A stretch of DNA of 64,000 nucleotides from Caballeronia arvi (GCF_001544695.2 NZ_FCOM02000036.1:17890-81889), one strand, 5' to 3'; positions 35,434 through 44,710 are shown, numbered from the stretch's first letter. Translations and numbers: made by a program. Notes: generated by a model not told the origin, from the sequence alone.

Positions 35434-36183
35434 ATGGACAAAAGAACGATTCTTATCACCGGAGCTTCCTCAGGGATCGGCGCTGCAATGGCGACTCGCC
35501 TTGCCGGCAAAGTATCGAACCTCGTGGTTCACGCCCGAAAATCCGAGAAGTTGCTGAACAATGTTGCCAAGGCGGTCGAGGCGAAAGGCACAAAGGTGGC
35601 GACGGTACTCGGCGACCTGACGGTCGAAGCCACGCCACAGAAGCTTGTCGACGCAGCTGTTGAGCGGTTCGGGCAGCTCGACGCGGTCGTCGCCAATGCC
35701 GGCTTTCCTGTCTTGAAAAGCTTCGAAGAGGGCAGCTTCTCTGACCTCGACCATGCGTTCAAAGGAAATGTCTATAGCTTCTTCGCGCTGGCGAAAGCCG
35801 CAGGACCGTATCTGTCGAAGTCTTTTGCCGGCCGCATCGTCGCGGTGGGCAGCGTCAATGCTCACGTATTCCGGAATGACATGTTCTCGGCGCCTCTGTC
35901 CGCATCGTCGAAAGGCGCGCTTGAGACGGCCGTCAAAAGCTTGGCCCTGCACTTCGCGAAGTCCGGCGTCACCGTGAACTGCGTGGTGCCAGGTTTCGTT
36001 AGAAAAGACTTCGGGACCGAACACCAGCTTTCGGAGGAACAGATGCAACAGACTGCATTGCGGGTTCCATTGGGGCGAATGGGCGAATCCTCCGATGTCG
36101 CGGCTGCCATCGAGTTTCTTCTTTCGCCCGATGCTGGGTATATCACGAGCCAATCGTTGCACGTCAATGGCGGGCTGGTCTGA
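35434..36183 (+). CDS. SDR family oxidoreductase
   Basis: 250 residues of the SDR fold: TGASSGIGAAMATRLA at the N terminus, VANAGF, VGSVNAH for the catalytic serine, and C-terminal YITSQSLHVNGGL. At the usual YxxxK place the sequence reads LSASSKGALE: the lysine is kept but the tyrosine is replaced by serine. ATG 35434 has AAGGA upstream. It lies just beyond a terminator, so it probably has its own promoter; the substrate is unknown. Confidence 0.82.
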   Translation: MDKRTILITGASSGIGAAMATRLAGKVSNLVVHARKSEKLLNNVAKAVEAKGTKVATVLGDLTVEATPQKLVDAAVERFGQLDAVVANAGFPVLKSFEEGSFSDLDHAFKGNVYSFFALAKAAGPYLSKSFAGRIVAVGSVNAHVFRNDMFSAPLSASSKGALETAVKSLALHFAKSGVTVNCVVPGFVRKDFGTEHQLSEEQMQQTALRVPLGRMGESSDVAAAIEFLLSPDAGYITSQSLHVNGGLV

Positions 36184-36632
36184 ACACCCTGCATTGCGAG
36201 GTTGCCCGTTAAAGGAGACGAGGCCTCTTTGCACCGATCTGATGACCGACGGCGGGCTCTCCCTCTCCTACAACGATTATGGACGACAACGCAGGTCGCA
36301 GCTTCCGCTTACAAATATTGGTATCTGAGTTCCTTTAGCCCTACACTGCATGCGGTCTTGTAGACCCAACGCTGGTCGTCGCGTGAATACGCATGCATCG
36401 ATGCTGCAGCGCAGATGCGACTCAACAAATAAAATGCGTCGATTACAAGTCAACAACTGAATCAAGTCGACCTTTGATTTATTTGCCAGCCCTTATGGCC
36501 GACTCGGACCCCAGCTTTTTCCGCTTACCGAGCTGTCCGAATTCCCGGCGCCACCTCTGATCCTTGCTGCGCCAACAAATAAAGGGTGGCACTTGCTGAC
36601 AGATGACCGCATCGCGCCTCGTCGCATTGCAA
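36184..36632. other. intergenic, no gene seen
   Basis: About 450 bp, AT-richer than its surroundings. It marks the junction between the imino-acid island and the GC-rich block that follows. I see no supported gene, terminator or repeat. Confidence 0.45.
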
Positions 36633-37400
36633 TCAATATGTCCGAGGTACATTGTGGTTCGGTGCCGATTCGGCCGGCGCAACCGACGCACCAGAGATGC
36701 CGTGCCGCTTCAGCGACTCAACGACATAACCGGACGCCTTCATCGACTCGACGAACTGCGCGAGCACATCGGCGGCGGCGGGCCCGCGGCTCTTCGGCAC
36801 GCCCATCGCCTGACGGATGACCATGAAGCGCTCATCGAGCAGGCGCAGTCCGGGGATGTCGCGCGCATCCGCTTCGAGTTGCTGCTTCACTCCCGCGGCG
36901 ACTTCGAGTTTTTCGTCGATGAAAGTCCGCACCACGGCCGGCGATGTCGGCGCGCGCACGATTTGCGCCGCCTTCAGCTCGCGCGTGAGAAAGAGGTCAT
37001 AGGCGCTGCCCTTGCCGACGGCGACGCGGTTATTCGCGCGATCGACATCAGCGTTGGTCCTGACCGGCGATTCGTCGCGCACGAGATAGAAGCCTTCGAT
37101 CAGCACATACGGCGCGGTGAACGCGATGGTTTCGCCGCGCAACGGATCGATCGCGAAGAAGCCGAGATCCGCGCACTCTTCGCTCACGGCCTGCACCGAT
37201 TTGCCCGCCGCGTCGAACACGACGAGTTCCAGTCCGACGCCGAGATGCTCCGCGAACGCGCGCGCGAGATCGACCGACACGCCGAACGGTTCGCCGGTGT
37301 CCGGGTTCTTGTTGGCGAGAATCGGATTGCCTAGATTGATCGACGCGCGCAGCGTGCCCGTGGGCGCGAATGCCCGTGCAATGGTTTGATCGATGGTCAT
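36633..37400 (-). CDS. SBP-family-3-like protein without a signal peptide
   Basis: 255 residues with the binding-protein family 3 fold (TLRASINLGNPILANKNPDTGEPFGVSVDLARAFAEHLG, ADLGFFAIDPLRGETIAFTAPYV, VAVGKGSAYDLFL) but opening MTIDQTIARAFAPTG, with no basic-hydrophobic leader. Either it is cytoplasmic (sensor or enzyme, as for dehydratase relatives of this fold) or it is exported in an unusual way. It is 8 bp downstream of the GntR gene in a minus-strand operon with aconitase; no permease is present. Confidence 0.82.
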   Translation of the reverse strand: MTIDQTIARAFAPTGTLRASINLGNPILANKNPDTGEPFGVSVDLARAFAEHLGVGLELVVFDAAGKSVQAVSEECADLGFFAIDPLRGETIAFTAPYVLIEGFYLVRDESPVRTNADVDRANNRVAVGKGSAYDLFLTRELKAAQIVRAPTSPAVVRTFIDEKLEVAAGVKQQLEADARDIPGLRLLDERFMVIRQAMGVPKSRGPAAADVLAQFVESMKASGYVVESLKRHGISGASVAPAESAPNHNVPRTY

Positions 37401-37408
37401 GAGTGTCT

Positions 37409-38302
37409 TCAGGGTTCGAGAATCTGGCTGATGCGCGACAACGCGTCGAGCGTATGCAGCAAATGCTGGCGCATCGCTTCGGACGCTTCTTCGTTCCTGT
37501 CGCGCTCGAGAAGATCGAGCACTTCGAGATGCTGCTTCGCGTGCTCGGCATAGCGCTCGCGATGCTGCATCGAGCGATACGAAAGCAGGCGGCGCACGCG
37601 GTTCACGCGCTTGATCGTATCGATGAAAAAGCTGTTGCCCGATGCCTCGACGAGCGATTCGTGAAAGCGCACGCCGCGCTCGTGAAGCTGATCGGCGCTA
37701 TCCGTTTCGATGCCGCCCGCGAGCAGACGCTTCTCGACATCGCGGCAGCGTTGCAGCACTTTCTTCTCCAGCCGATAGCCCGGTTCGAGCAGCGCGGCGG
37801 GCTCCAGCGCGAGCCGCAGCCGATACGACTTCAGCAGGCTGTCGGGCGTGGTCAGCATCGGCGAGAACTGCCAGCCGTAGCCGGGCTTGCGTTCGGCCCA
37901 GCCTTCCTGCGAAATGCGCGTGAAAACGGCAGTGAGCTGCGCGCTCGTCAGGCCGTAGCGCGTGCGGATCATCTGCTCGGAGAACTCGTCGGGCAGCGCG
38001 CCTTTCAGCCGGTCTTCGGCGATGCGGAAATACACGCTCGTCACGATGTCGGTTTCGGCGAGGCCGAGTTCATCGACGACATCCGACAGCGACTCGATCA
38101 CCGGCTTCGCGACGAAGAAGCCGCGATTCTTCTCGCGCGTCAGGACGCCTTTTTCGTGCAGCAGCGCGAGCGCCTCGTTGACGGGCGAGCGCGACACGCG
38201 CAGGCGGTCCGCGAGCATTTGCGCGGGCAAGTGCGCGCCGGCCATCAGGCCTTCGTTCTTGATGAGTTCGACAATTTGAGTCGCAATCGAGCGGTCGATC
38301 AT
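37409..38302 (-). CDS. GntR family regulator, FCD type
   Basis: 297 residues: winged helix IVELIKNEGLMAGAHLPAQMLADRLRVSRSPVNEALALLHEKGVL near the N terminus and a C-terminal FCD-like domain (RGVRFHESLVEASGNSFFIDTIKRVNRVRR, HLEVLDLLERDRNEEASEAMRQHLLHTL). It is co-transcribed with the aconitase 34 bp upstream and probably binds the inverted repeat at 40972-40997 to control both the aconitase operon and the divergent lactonase-MFS genes (inference). Confidence 0.88.
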   Translation of the reverse strand: MIDRSIATQIVELIKNEGLMAGAHLPAQMLADRLRVSRSPVNEALALLHEKGVLTREKNRGFFVAKPVIESLSDVVDELGLAETDIVTSVYFRIAEDRLKGALPDEFSEQMIRTRYGLTSAQLTAVFTRISQEGWAERKPGYGWQFSPMLTTPDSLLKSYRLRLALEPAALLEPGYRLEKKVLQRCRDVEKRLLAGGIETDSADQLHERGVRFHESLVEASGNSFFIDTIKRVNRVRRLLSYRSMQHRERYAEHAKQHLEVLDLLERDRNEEASEAMRQHLLHTLDALSRISQILEP

Positions 38303-38336
38303 TTCATGTGCCTTCTGCCGGACGCGGGCGGCTGCC

Positions 38337-40961
38337 TCAGGCCTCCTGCGTCGTCAGGTGTTGTCGGAGTATCAGCGGGATGACGCCGCCCGAGCGCAAC
38401 AGACGGCATTCGAGCTGGGTTTCCACGGCCGCCGTCGCATCGACGGGCTCGACGCTGCCGTTCGCGCGCACGATCCTCACGGGCACCTTGCAGCGCGGCG
38501 ACAGCGCGTCGGCGGGCGCGTCGACTTCGAGCTTATCACCCGGTTGCAGATCGAGCGTGTCCGGCCCCGTGCCAGCAGCGAAGCGCAGCGGCAGGATGCC
38601 CATGCCGATCAGATTCGAGCGATGGATGCGCTCGAAGCTCATCGCCAGCACCGCGCGGATGCCGAGCAGCCGCTGGCCCTTTGCGGCCCAGTCGCGCGAC
38701 GAACCCGTGCCGTAACGCTCGCCCGCGACGAGCACGACGGCATCGCCCGCGTCGCGATAACGCTGCGCGGCTTCGAAGATCGGCAGCACGTCTCCGCTCG
38801 GCACATGCAGCGTATGCGCGACGGGCATGCCGGGCGTCAGCCGGTTCACGAGCGTCCTGTTGTAGAACGCGGCGCGCACCATCACTTCCCAGTTGCCGCG
38901 GCGCGAGGCGAACACGTTCAGATCGTTGCGATCGTCGCCGCGTTCGACGAGGAAATCCGCGACGTAGCTGTCCTTGGGAATCGCGCTGGCGGGCGAGATG
39001 TGGTCGGTCGTGACGTCGTCGCCGAGCACGAGCAGCGGATACGCGCTGTATCGTCCGAGCTGGCTGCCCTCTGACGCCGACGCGAACGGCGGCCGGCGCA
39101 GCGCGGTCGATTGCGGATTCCACGGAAAGCGCGCGCTGTGCGGCGCATCGAGATCGTGCCACGCGGGATTCTGGCTCGCGATCGCGAATGCGCGGGGATA
39201 GTCGCACGGATCGGCGGCGGCGGCGACGAGCGCGGTGACTTCCTCGCGTGTCGGCCAGAGATCGCGCAAGTAAATCGGCTTGCCGTCCTGCGTATGTTGA
39301 ATCGCGTCGCGGCTCAAATCGGCTTGGGCATCCCCCGCGAGCGCAAAGGCGATCACCAGAGGCGGCGACATGATGAAGCCGAGATCGAGGTCCGGATGAA
39401 TGCGCCCAGGGAAGTTGCGATTGCCGGACAGCATCGCGACGGGATACACGCTTTTCGCGGCCATCGCTTCGCGGATCGGCGCGGTCAGCGGCCCCGAGTT
39501 GCCGATGCACGTTGTGCAGCCATAGCCCACTATATCGAAGCCGACCGCCGACAGATCGCCGATGAGATTCGCGCGCTCCAGATACGCTGCCGCGGCGGGC
39601 GAACCCGGCCCGAGCGAGGTCTTGATCCACGGCGGCACGGTCAGGCCCAGCGCGCGCGCCTTGCGGGCCAGCAGTCCGGCGGCGATCAAAAGCGCCGGAT
39701 CGGACGTGTTCGTGCAACTCGTGATCGCGGCGATCGCCACGGGATGCTTCGGCATCGACGCATGTTTCGCGGCGGGTTCGAAGCCGATTGTCGCGAGCGC
39801 ATCGCGCGTCTGCGAGTAATCGAGCAGATCCTGCGGACGGCGCGGCCCGGCGATATGCATGCCGATGCCCGACAGATCGATATCGATGCTCCGCGTATAG
39901 CGCGGCGCGCTGTCCGGATCGAACCACAATCCCGCCGCGCGCGTGAACGCTTCGACGAGACGTATCGATTGTTCCGGGCGATTCGTCGCGCGCAGATAGT
40001 CGAGCGTATGTCCGTCGACGGCAAAGAAGCCGGTCGATGCGCCATATTCCGGCGCCATGTTCGCGACGACCGCGCGATCGCCCGCCGTCAATGTCGACAC
40101 GCCCGGCCCGAAGAACTCGACGAATTCCCCCGACACGCCGATCGCGCGCAGCCGTTGCGTGACCGTCAACGCGAGATCGGTCGCGAGCACGCCCGCACGC
40201 AAGGCGCCCGTGAGCCGCACGCCGATCACATCGGGAATGCGCTGCATCACCGGCATACCGAACATGACCGTTTGCGCTTCCAGGCCGCCCACGCCCCAGC
40301 CGAGCACGCCGATGCCGTTGATCATCGGCGTGTGGCTGTCCGTGCCGATGAGCGTGTCCGGCACCGCCCACGTTTCGCCGTTGCGCTCGACGGCCGTCAC
40401 GACGGTCGCGAGCTGCTCCAGATTGATCGTATGCATGATCCCCGTGCCCGGCGGGTGGATGCGCACGCCCGTCAGCGCCTGCGACGCCCAGCGCAGGAAT
40501 CGGTAACGCTCCGCATTGCGCCTTAGTTCGAGCGCGAGATTCTCGGGCGCGGCATCGGGCCTCGCGAAATATTCGACCGCGAGCGAATGATCCACCGACG
40601 AATCCACCGGCAGCACCGGATTGAGCGCGGACGGATCGGCGCCGGCTTCGGCGAGCGCGTCGCGCATCCCGGCGATATCCACCAGCGCGGGCGTGCTGGT
40701 CGTGTCGTGCATCAGCACGCGATTCGGCTGAAAGGCGACTTCCTCGACGCTCGTCGCGCGCGCCGTCCATTCGAGGATGCCTGCGATGCCCCGGTCGCGC
40801 TCCGCGCCTTCGCTGTTGCGGATCACGTTCTCCAGCAACAGACGCAACACGACAGGCAGTTCGCGCAGTTTTTCGCCGAAAAGAGCGGGCAGATCGACGT
40901 AGCGATACGACTTTCCGTCGACGCTAAATCGGGCTTCTGAGGGTGCGTTAGTGTTTTCCAT
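38337..40961 (-). CDS. acnA: aconitate hydratase A
   Basis: 874 residues, the AcnA/IRP-like architecture. The 4Fe-4S ligands are in TSCTNTSDP and GCTTCIGNSGP; substrate loops include IGTDSHTPMINGIGVLGWGVGG and, in the swivel domain, ERYGTGSSRDWAAKG. It isomerises citrate, isocitrate or a related tricarboxylate. ATG 40961 is chosen; upstream codons fall inside the operator. As the head of a GntR-controlled operon next to an MFS carrier, it may be a specialised copy for an imported tricarboxylic acid rather than the TCA-cycle enzyme; methylcitrate genes are not seen here. Confidence 0.9.
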   Translation of the reverse strand: MENTNAPSEARFSVDGKSYRYVDLPALFGEKLRELPVVLRLLLENVIRNSEGAERDRGIAGILEWTARATSVEEVAFQPNRVLMHDTTSTPALVDIAGMRDALAEAGADPSALNPVLPVDSSVDHSLAVEYFARPDAAPENLALELRRNAERYRFLRWASQALTGVRIHPPGTGIMHTINLEQLATVVTAVERNGETWAVPDTLIGTDSHTPMINGIGVLGWGVGGLEAQTVMFGMPVMQRIPDVIGVRLTGALRAGVLATDLALTVTQRLRAIGVSGEFVEFFGPGVSTLTAGDRAVVANMAPEYGASTGFFAVDGHTLDYLRATNRPEQSIRLVEAFTRAAGLWFDPDSAPRYTRSIDIDLSGIGMHIAGPRRPQDLLDYSQTRDALATIGFEPAAKHASMPKHPVAIAAITSCTNTSDPALLIAAGLLARKARALGLTVPPWIKTSLGPGSPAAAAYLERANLIGDLSAVGFDIVGYGCTTCIGNSGPLTAPIREAMAAKSVYPVAMLSGNRNFPGRIHPDLDLGFIMSPPLVIAFALAGDAQADLSRDAIQHTQDGKPIYLRDLWPTREEVTALVAAAADPCDYPRAFAIASQNPAWHDLDAPHSARFPWNPQSTALRRPPFASASEGSQLGRYSAYPLLVLGDDVTTDHISPASAIPKDSYVADFLVERGDDRNDLNVFASRRGNWEVMVRAAFYNRTLVNRLTPGMPVAHTLHVPSGDVLPIFEAAQRYRDAGDAVVLVAGERYGTGSSRDWAAKGQRLLGIRAVLAMSFERIHRSNLIGMGILPLRFAAGTGPDTLDLQPGDKLEVDAPADALSPRCKVPVRIVRANGSVEPVDATAAVETQLECRLLRSGGVIPLILRQHLTTQEA

Positions 40962-40971
40962 GACTGTATTT

Positions 40972-40997
40972 TTGCATTTCAATGAGTAAAAATGCAA
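40972..40997. promoter_or_regulatory. inverted repeat between acnA and the lactonase gene, probable GntR operator
   Basis: TTGCATTT, 10-nt spacer, AAATGCAA: perfect 8-bp arms in the only 75 bp between the two divergent starts. Its position would block both promoters. Assignment to the neighbouring GntR protein is inferred. Confidence 0.55.
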
Positions 40998-41036
40998 TCT
41001 AGTGCAAACCCAGATCACGAAAACCAGGAGACAGCC

Positions 41037-42248
41037 GTGGAGAAAACCAGCGTTTCGAGCCGTCGAAAAGCCTTACAGGAGCTGGCATCGCTCGGTGCGA
41101 TGGCCATGCTTGGCGCCGTCGTGCCGCCGGTTTTCGCCAGCAGCGGTAAAACGGACAAACACACTCACATGAAGGAAGGAACACCCATGTTTGCTTACGT
41201 CGGATCGCGGACCACGCGCGAACGCAACGCACGCGGCGACGGCATCAGCGTCTATCGCGTCGATCCCGCAACGGGCGCGCTCACGTTCGTGCAACTCGTG
41301 AAGGATCTCGTCAATCCGTCGTTTCTCGCGCTGTCGGCGAATGGCGAGCGCCTCTACACCGTGCACGGCGACCTGAGCGACATCAGCGCGTTCAAGGTCG
41401 ACAAAGCGACCGGCGAACTGACGTTCCTCAACAAGCAGAGCACCGAAGGCAAGAACCCGGTGCATCTCGCGATCGATCCGACGGGGCGGTATATCGTCGT
41501 GTCGAACCATATCGGCGCGAGTCTCGCCGTGTTGCCGATCGCCGCCGATGGCTCGCTGCAACCGCTCACGCAACTCGTCAAGCTGGAAGGGCCGGTCGGT
41601 CCGCATCGCGTGGAGCAGAAGCAGGCGAAGCCGCACTTCAATCCGTTCGATCCGACGGGCGCATTCGTCGTCGTGCCCGACAAAGGCCTCGACCGCGTGT
41701 TTTCGTTCCGCTTCAAGGACGGGCAACTGACGCCCGCCGCGTCGCCGTTTGTCGTCACGCGCGAGACGGCCGGACCGCGCCATATCGCGTTCCATCCGAA
41801 AGGCGCGTATGCGTATGTCGTCAACGAGCTCGATTCGACGGTGACGGCCTATGGCTATGACGCCGCGACGGGCGCGCTCAAGCCGCTGCAGATCGTGTCA
41901 TCGCTGCCCGACACGTTCACCGGCAACAGCCGCGCATCGGAGATCGAAGTCGACAGGAGCGGGCGCTTCGTCTATGCGTCCAATCGCGGTTACGACAGCA
42001 TCGCGGTGTATCGCGTCGATCCTTCGACCGGACATTTGAGCTTTGCCGGCGCGACGCAGACTTCCGGCCGCACGCCGCGCTTCATCACGAGCACGCCCGA
42101 TGGCCGCTTCATGTACGCGTTGAACGAGGACAGCGACAACATCGTCGCGTTTTCGATCGACAGCGCCAGCGGCGCACTCGAGCCCACGGGTTTTTCCATC
42201 GCATCGGGCAGCCCCGTTTGCATGGTGTTCTCGACGCATCACGCGTAA
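41037..42248 (+). CDS. exported beta-propeller lactonase family protein
   Basis: About 403 residues. A twin-arginine-type leader (SSRRKALQELASLGAMAMLGAVVPPVFA) precedes seven repeated propeller blades with motifs such as VDPATGALTFV, VDKATGELTFL, YDAATGALKPL and IDSASGALEP. This is the YbhE/6-phosphogluconolactonase-like family, whose members open lactones or act on muconate-type acids (family knowledge). I chose GTG 41037, with GGAG 7 nt upstream; ATG 40992 lies inside the operator. It is followed 27 bp later by an MFS carrier, so it may hydrolyse a lactone in the periplasm before import (inference). Confidence 0.85.
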   Translation: MEKTSVSSRRKALQELASLGAMAMLGAVVPPVFASSGKTDKHTHMKEGTPMFAYVGSRTTRERNARGDGISVYRVDPATGALTFVQLVKDLVNPSFLALSANGERLYTVHGDLSDISAFKVDKATGELTFLNKQSTEGKNPVHLAIDPTGRYIVVSNHIGASLAVLPIAADGSLQPLTQLVKLEGPVGPHRVEQKQAKPHFNPFDPTGAFVVVPDKGLDRVFSFRFKDGQLTPAASPFVVTRETAGPRHIAFHPKGAYAYVVNELDSTVTAYGYDAATGALKPLQIVSSLPDTFTGNSRASEIEVDRSGRFVYASNRGYDSIAVYRVDPSTGHLSFAGATQTSGRTPRFITSTPDGRFMYALNEDSDNIVAFSIDSASGALEPTGFSIASGSPVCMVFSTHHA

Positions 42249-42275
42249 AGCCGTCACTTCATCATCGAAGAAATC

Positions 42276-43601
42276 ATGCAAACATCGACACCCATCGACG
42301 AACGCGCGCTGGTCCGCAAGATCGCCTGGCGCATCATTCCGTTCGTGTTCATTCTCTACATCATTTCGTATCTGGACCGCGCGAACATCGGCTATGCCGC
42401 GCTGCAGATGAACAAGGAGCTCGCGCTTTCGAGCGAGGCGTTCGGCTTCGTGTCGGGCATCTTCTTCATCGGCTACTTCCTCTTCGAAGTGCCCAGCAAC
42501 GTGATGCTCAACAAGTACGGCGCGCGCGTGTGGATCGCGCGCATCCTGCTCACGTGGGGCGTGGTCGCGGTGATTTCGGCCTTCGTGCAGAACGCGACGC
42601 AACTGTATGTGCTGCGCTTTCTGCTGGGCGTCGCGGAAGCGGGCTTCTTTCCCGGCATCATCGTCTATCTGACGTACTGGTTCCGCGCGAAGGAACTCGC
42701 GACGACCGTCGCGCTCTTCACTGCGGCGATTCCGGTGTCGTACATCATCGGCGCACCGCTCTCGACGTGGATCATGGACAACGTCCACTGGTTCGGCTGG
42801 AGCGGCTGGCGCTGGATGCTCGTGCTCGAAGGCGCGCCCGCGCTGATCGGCGGCGTGCTGTGCTTCCTGTGGCTGACCGACAGGCCGTCCGACGCGAAGT
42901 GGCTCAAGCCCGAAGAGCGTGACTGGCTTCTGAACCAACTCGCGAACGATGCGAAGACGCGCCCGGGCGCGAAGCACTTCGGCTCGCTCAAGGCGATGAC
43001 CAATCCGAAGGTGCTGTATCTGTCGTTCATCTACTTCGTGTATCAGTGCGGCAGTCTCGGCGTCGGCTACTGGATGCCGCAGATCATCAAGGGCTTCTCG
43101 AAGACGTTGAGTCACACGCAGGTCGGCCTCATCGCGATGGTGCCGTATCTGTTCGCGACGATCGTCATGGTGATGTGGTCGCGTAGCTCCGATCGCCGCA
43201 ACGAGCGCCGTCTGCATTCGGCGATTCCGCTCGCGCTCGCGGCGGCCGCGCTGCTCGGCGCCGGGCTGACGACGAACCCGTATGTATCGATCACGATGAT
43301 CAGCCTGAGCCTCGCGGGACTCTACGCGTTCAAGTCGCCGTTCTGGGCCCTGCCGACGCTGTTCCTCACGCGCTCGACCGCGGCGGTTTCCATTGCCGTG
43401 ATCAATTCGGTGGGCAATCTCGGCGGCTTCGTCGGTCCGTTCGCGATCGGCTATATCAAGGGCGCGGACGGCAGCGCGACGCATGGCTTGCTGTTTCTGT
43501 CGGGTCTGCTCGCCGCTTCGTTCCTGATGACGATCTTCATCCGTCTCGCCGAGCACACGACCGATCAGTCCGCCGCGATGGCGAAGCAAAGGCAATGCTG
43601 A
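42276..43601 (+). CDS. MFS transporter, anion:cation symporter family
   Basis: 441 residues with about 12 membrane segments. Features of the ACS/phthalate-tartrate group: IPFVFILYIISYLDRANIGYAALQM at TM1 and GVAEAGFFPGIIVYLTYWF near TM4. It probably imports an organic acid, consistent with the aconitase of the divergent operon. Follows the lactonase by 27 bp. Confidence 0.92.
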   Translation: MQTSTPIDERALVRKIAWRIIPFVFILYIISYLDRANIGYAALQMNKELALSSEAFGFVSGIFFIGYFLFEVPSNVMLNKYGARVWIARILLTWGVVAVISAFVQNATQLYVLRFLLGVAEAGFFPGIIVYLTYWFRAKELATTVALFTAAIPVSYIIGAPLSTWIMDNVHWFGWSGWRWMLVLEGAPALIGGVLCFLWLTDRPSDAKWLKPEERDWLLNQLANDAKTRPGAKHFGSLKAMTNPKVLYLSFIYFVYQCGSLGVGYWMPQIIKGFSKTLSHTQVGLIAMVPYLFATIVMVMWSRSSDRRNERRLHSAIPLALAAAALLGAGLTTNPYVSITMISLSLAGLYAFKSPFWALPTLFLTRSTAAVSIAVINSVGNLGGFVGPFAIGYIKGADGSATHGLLFLSGLLAASFLMTIFIRLAEHTTDQSAAMAKQRQC

Positions 43602-43707
43602 TCAAGCCTTGTAAACGCGACTGATCGCGATTGAGAAAGCGTAAACGTTCCGAATAACCAATGAAGACGGTCATTCCACTTCCTTTTATCGTGCCGCAGG
43701 CGTTCTG

Positions 43708-43746
43708 CACGGGCTTTTCGCCCGTGTTGCGCCCATTACGGGCGCA
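43708..43746. repeat. two tandem hairpins at the IS5 3' side
   Basis: CACGGGC-TTTTC-GCCCGTG (43708-43726) and TGCGCCC-ATTAC-GGGCGCA (43728-43746). The second contains the transposase stop codon in its loop. Likely part of the element's end or a bidirectional transcription block. Confidence 0.55.
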
Positions 43747-44710
43747 CCTGTGCCGTAAATCGGCCTCGCGACAGATAAAGGTTCGCCAGCGCGAGCGAAA
43801 CGAAGGCGCGATTGGCGTTCTTCGCCAGGCCGCGGTAGCGCACCTTCGTGAAACCCCACAACCGTTTGACCACGGCGAACACATGTTCGACGCGGGCGCG
43901 AATCTTCGACTTGCTGCGGTTCTTGCGACGCGCCACTTCATCGACGCTGTCCTTGTGGCGCGTGCGCTGATTCGTGAAGTCGCGGGCCTTCGGGGCCTTG
44001 CCGTGGATCAGCGCTTTTTGGCTCGCATACGCGCTGTCGCCATAGACCCGCTGCTCCTGGCCATGCAGCAACTGTGGCAGCGGATGTTTGTCATGCACAT
44101 TTGCGGCCGTCACGACCGCGCTGTGCGCCAGCCCGCTCTGACTGTCGACCCCGATATGCAGCTTCATGCCGAAATACCACTGTTGGCCCTTGCGCGTCTG
44201 ATGCATTTCGGGGTCCCGCGCCTTCTCCTTGTTCTTCGTCGACGAGGGGGCGCCGATGAGCGTAGCATCCACAATCGTGCCACTCTTGAGCTTTGCTCCG
44301 CGCGCCTGCAACACCCGACCCACCTCGGCGAAGATTCGCTTGCCCAGCTTGTGCTCTTCTAGCAGGTGCCGGAATTTGAGCAGCGTCGTGGCGTCAGGAA
44401 CGATTTCGCTGCCGAGGTCAATGCCCACAAAACGGCGCAGGCTGAGGCTGTCGTACAGCGCCTCTTCGCACGCAAGGTCGGCAAGGTTGAACCAGTGCTG
44501 CACAAAATGAATTCGCAACATGCGCTCCAGCGCGATCGGCGGGCGACCATTGCCGCGTTTCGGGTAATACGGCTCGACCACTACGCACAGTTCAGCCCAC
44601 GGCACGAGCCTGTTCATCTCATCGAGAAACGCCTCGCGTCGCGTAGGTTTGCGCTGCGCTCCGAATCCCGCGCATTGATCGACCGCTATCGCCAGTGTCA
44701 GTTGCTTCAT
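43736..44710 (-). CDS. IS5-family transposase
   Basis: 324 residues, full length, with the DDE core: IVDATLIGAP (first Asp), VYGDSAYAS (second Asp) and RVEHVFAVVKRLWGFTKVRYRGL (Glu, with the Y-(2)-R region after it). The N terminus carries RIHFVQHWFNLADLACEEALYDSLSLRRFVG, typical of the IS5 group. It appears intact. Possible imperfect ends are GACGGTCAT at 43666-43674 and GACTGTCAT on the other strand ending at 44758, but these are weak. It separates the MFS gene from a porin. Confidence 0.9.
   Translation of the reverse strand: MKQLTLAIAVDQCAGFGAQRKPTRREAFLDEMNRLVPWAELCVVVEPYYPKRGNGRPPIALERMLRIHFVQHWFNLADLACEEALYDSLSLRRFVGIDLGSEIVPDATTLLKFRHLLEEHKLGKRIFAEVGRVLQARGAKLKSGTIVDATLIGAPSSTKNKEKARDPEMHQTRKGQQWYFGMKLHIGVDSQSGLAHSAVVTAANVHDKHPLPQLLHGQEQRVYGDSAYASQKALIHGKAPKARDFTNQRTRHKDSVDEVARRKNRSKSKIRARVEHVFAVVKRLWGFTKVRYRGLAKNANRAFVSLALANLYLSRGRFTAQVRP

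Noticed and set aside
38536..40770. 744-codon alternative frame inside aconitase
   Set aside because: Arg-rich frame typical of high-GC shadow ORFs; aconitase iron-sulphur motifs define the true frame.
41898..43595. 565-codon minus-strand frame opposite lactonase and MFS genes
   Set aside because: Highly charged shadow covering two real genes.
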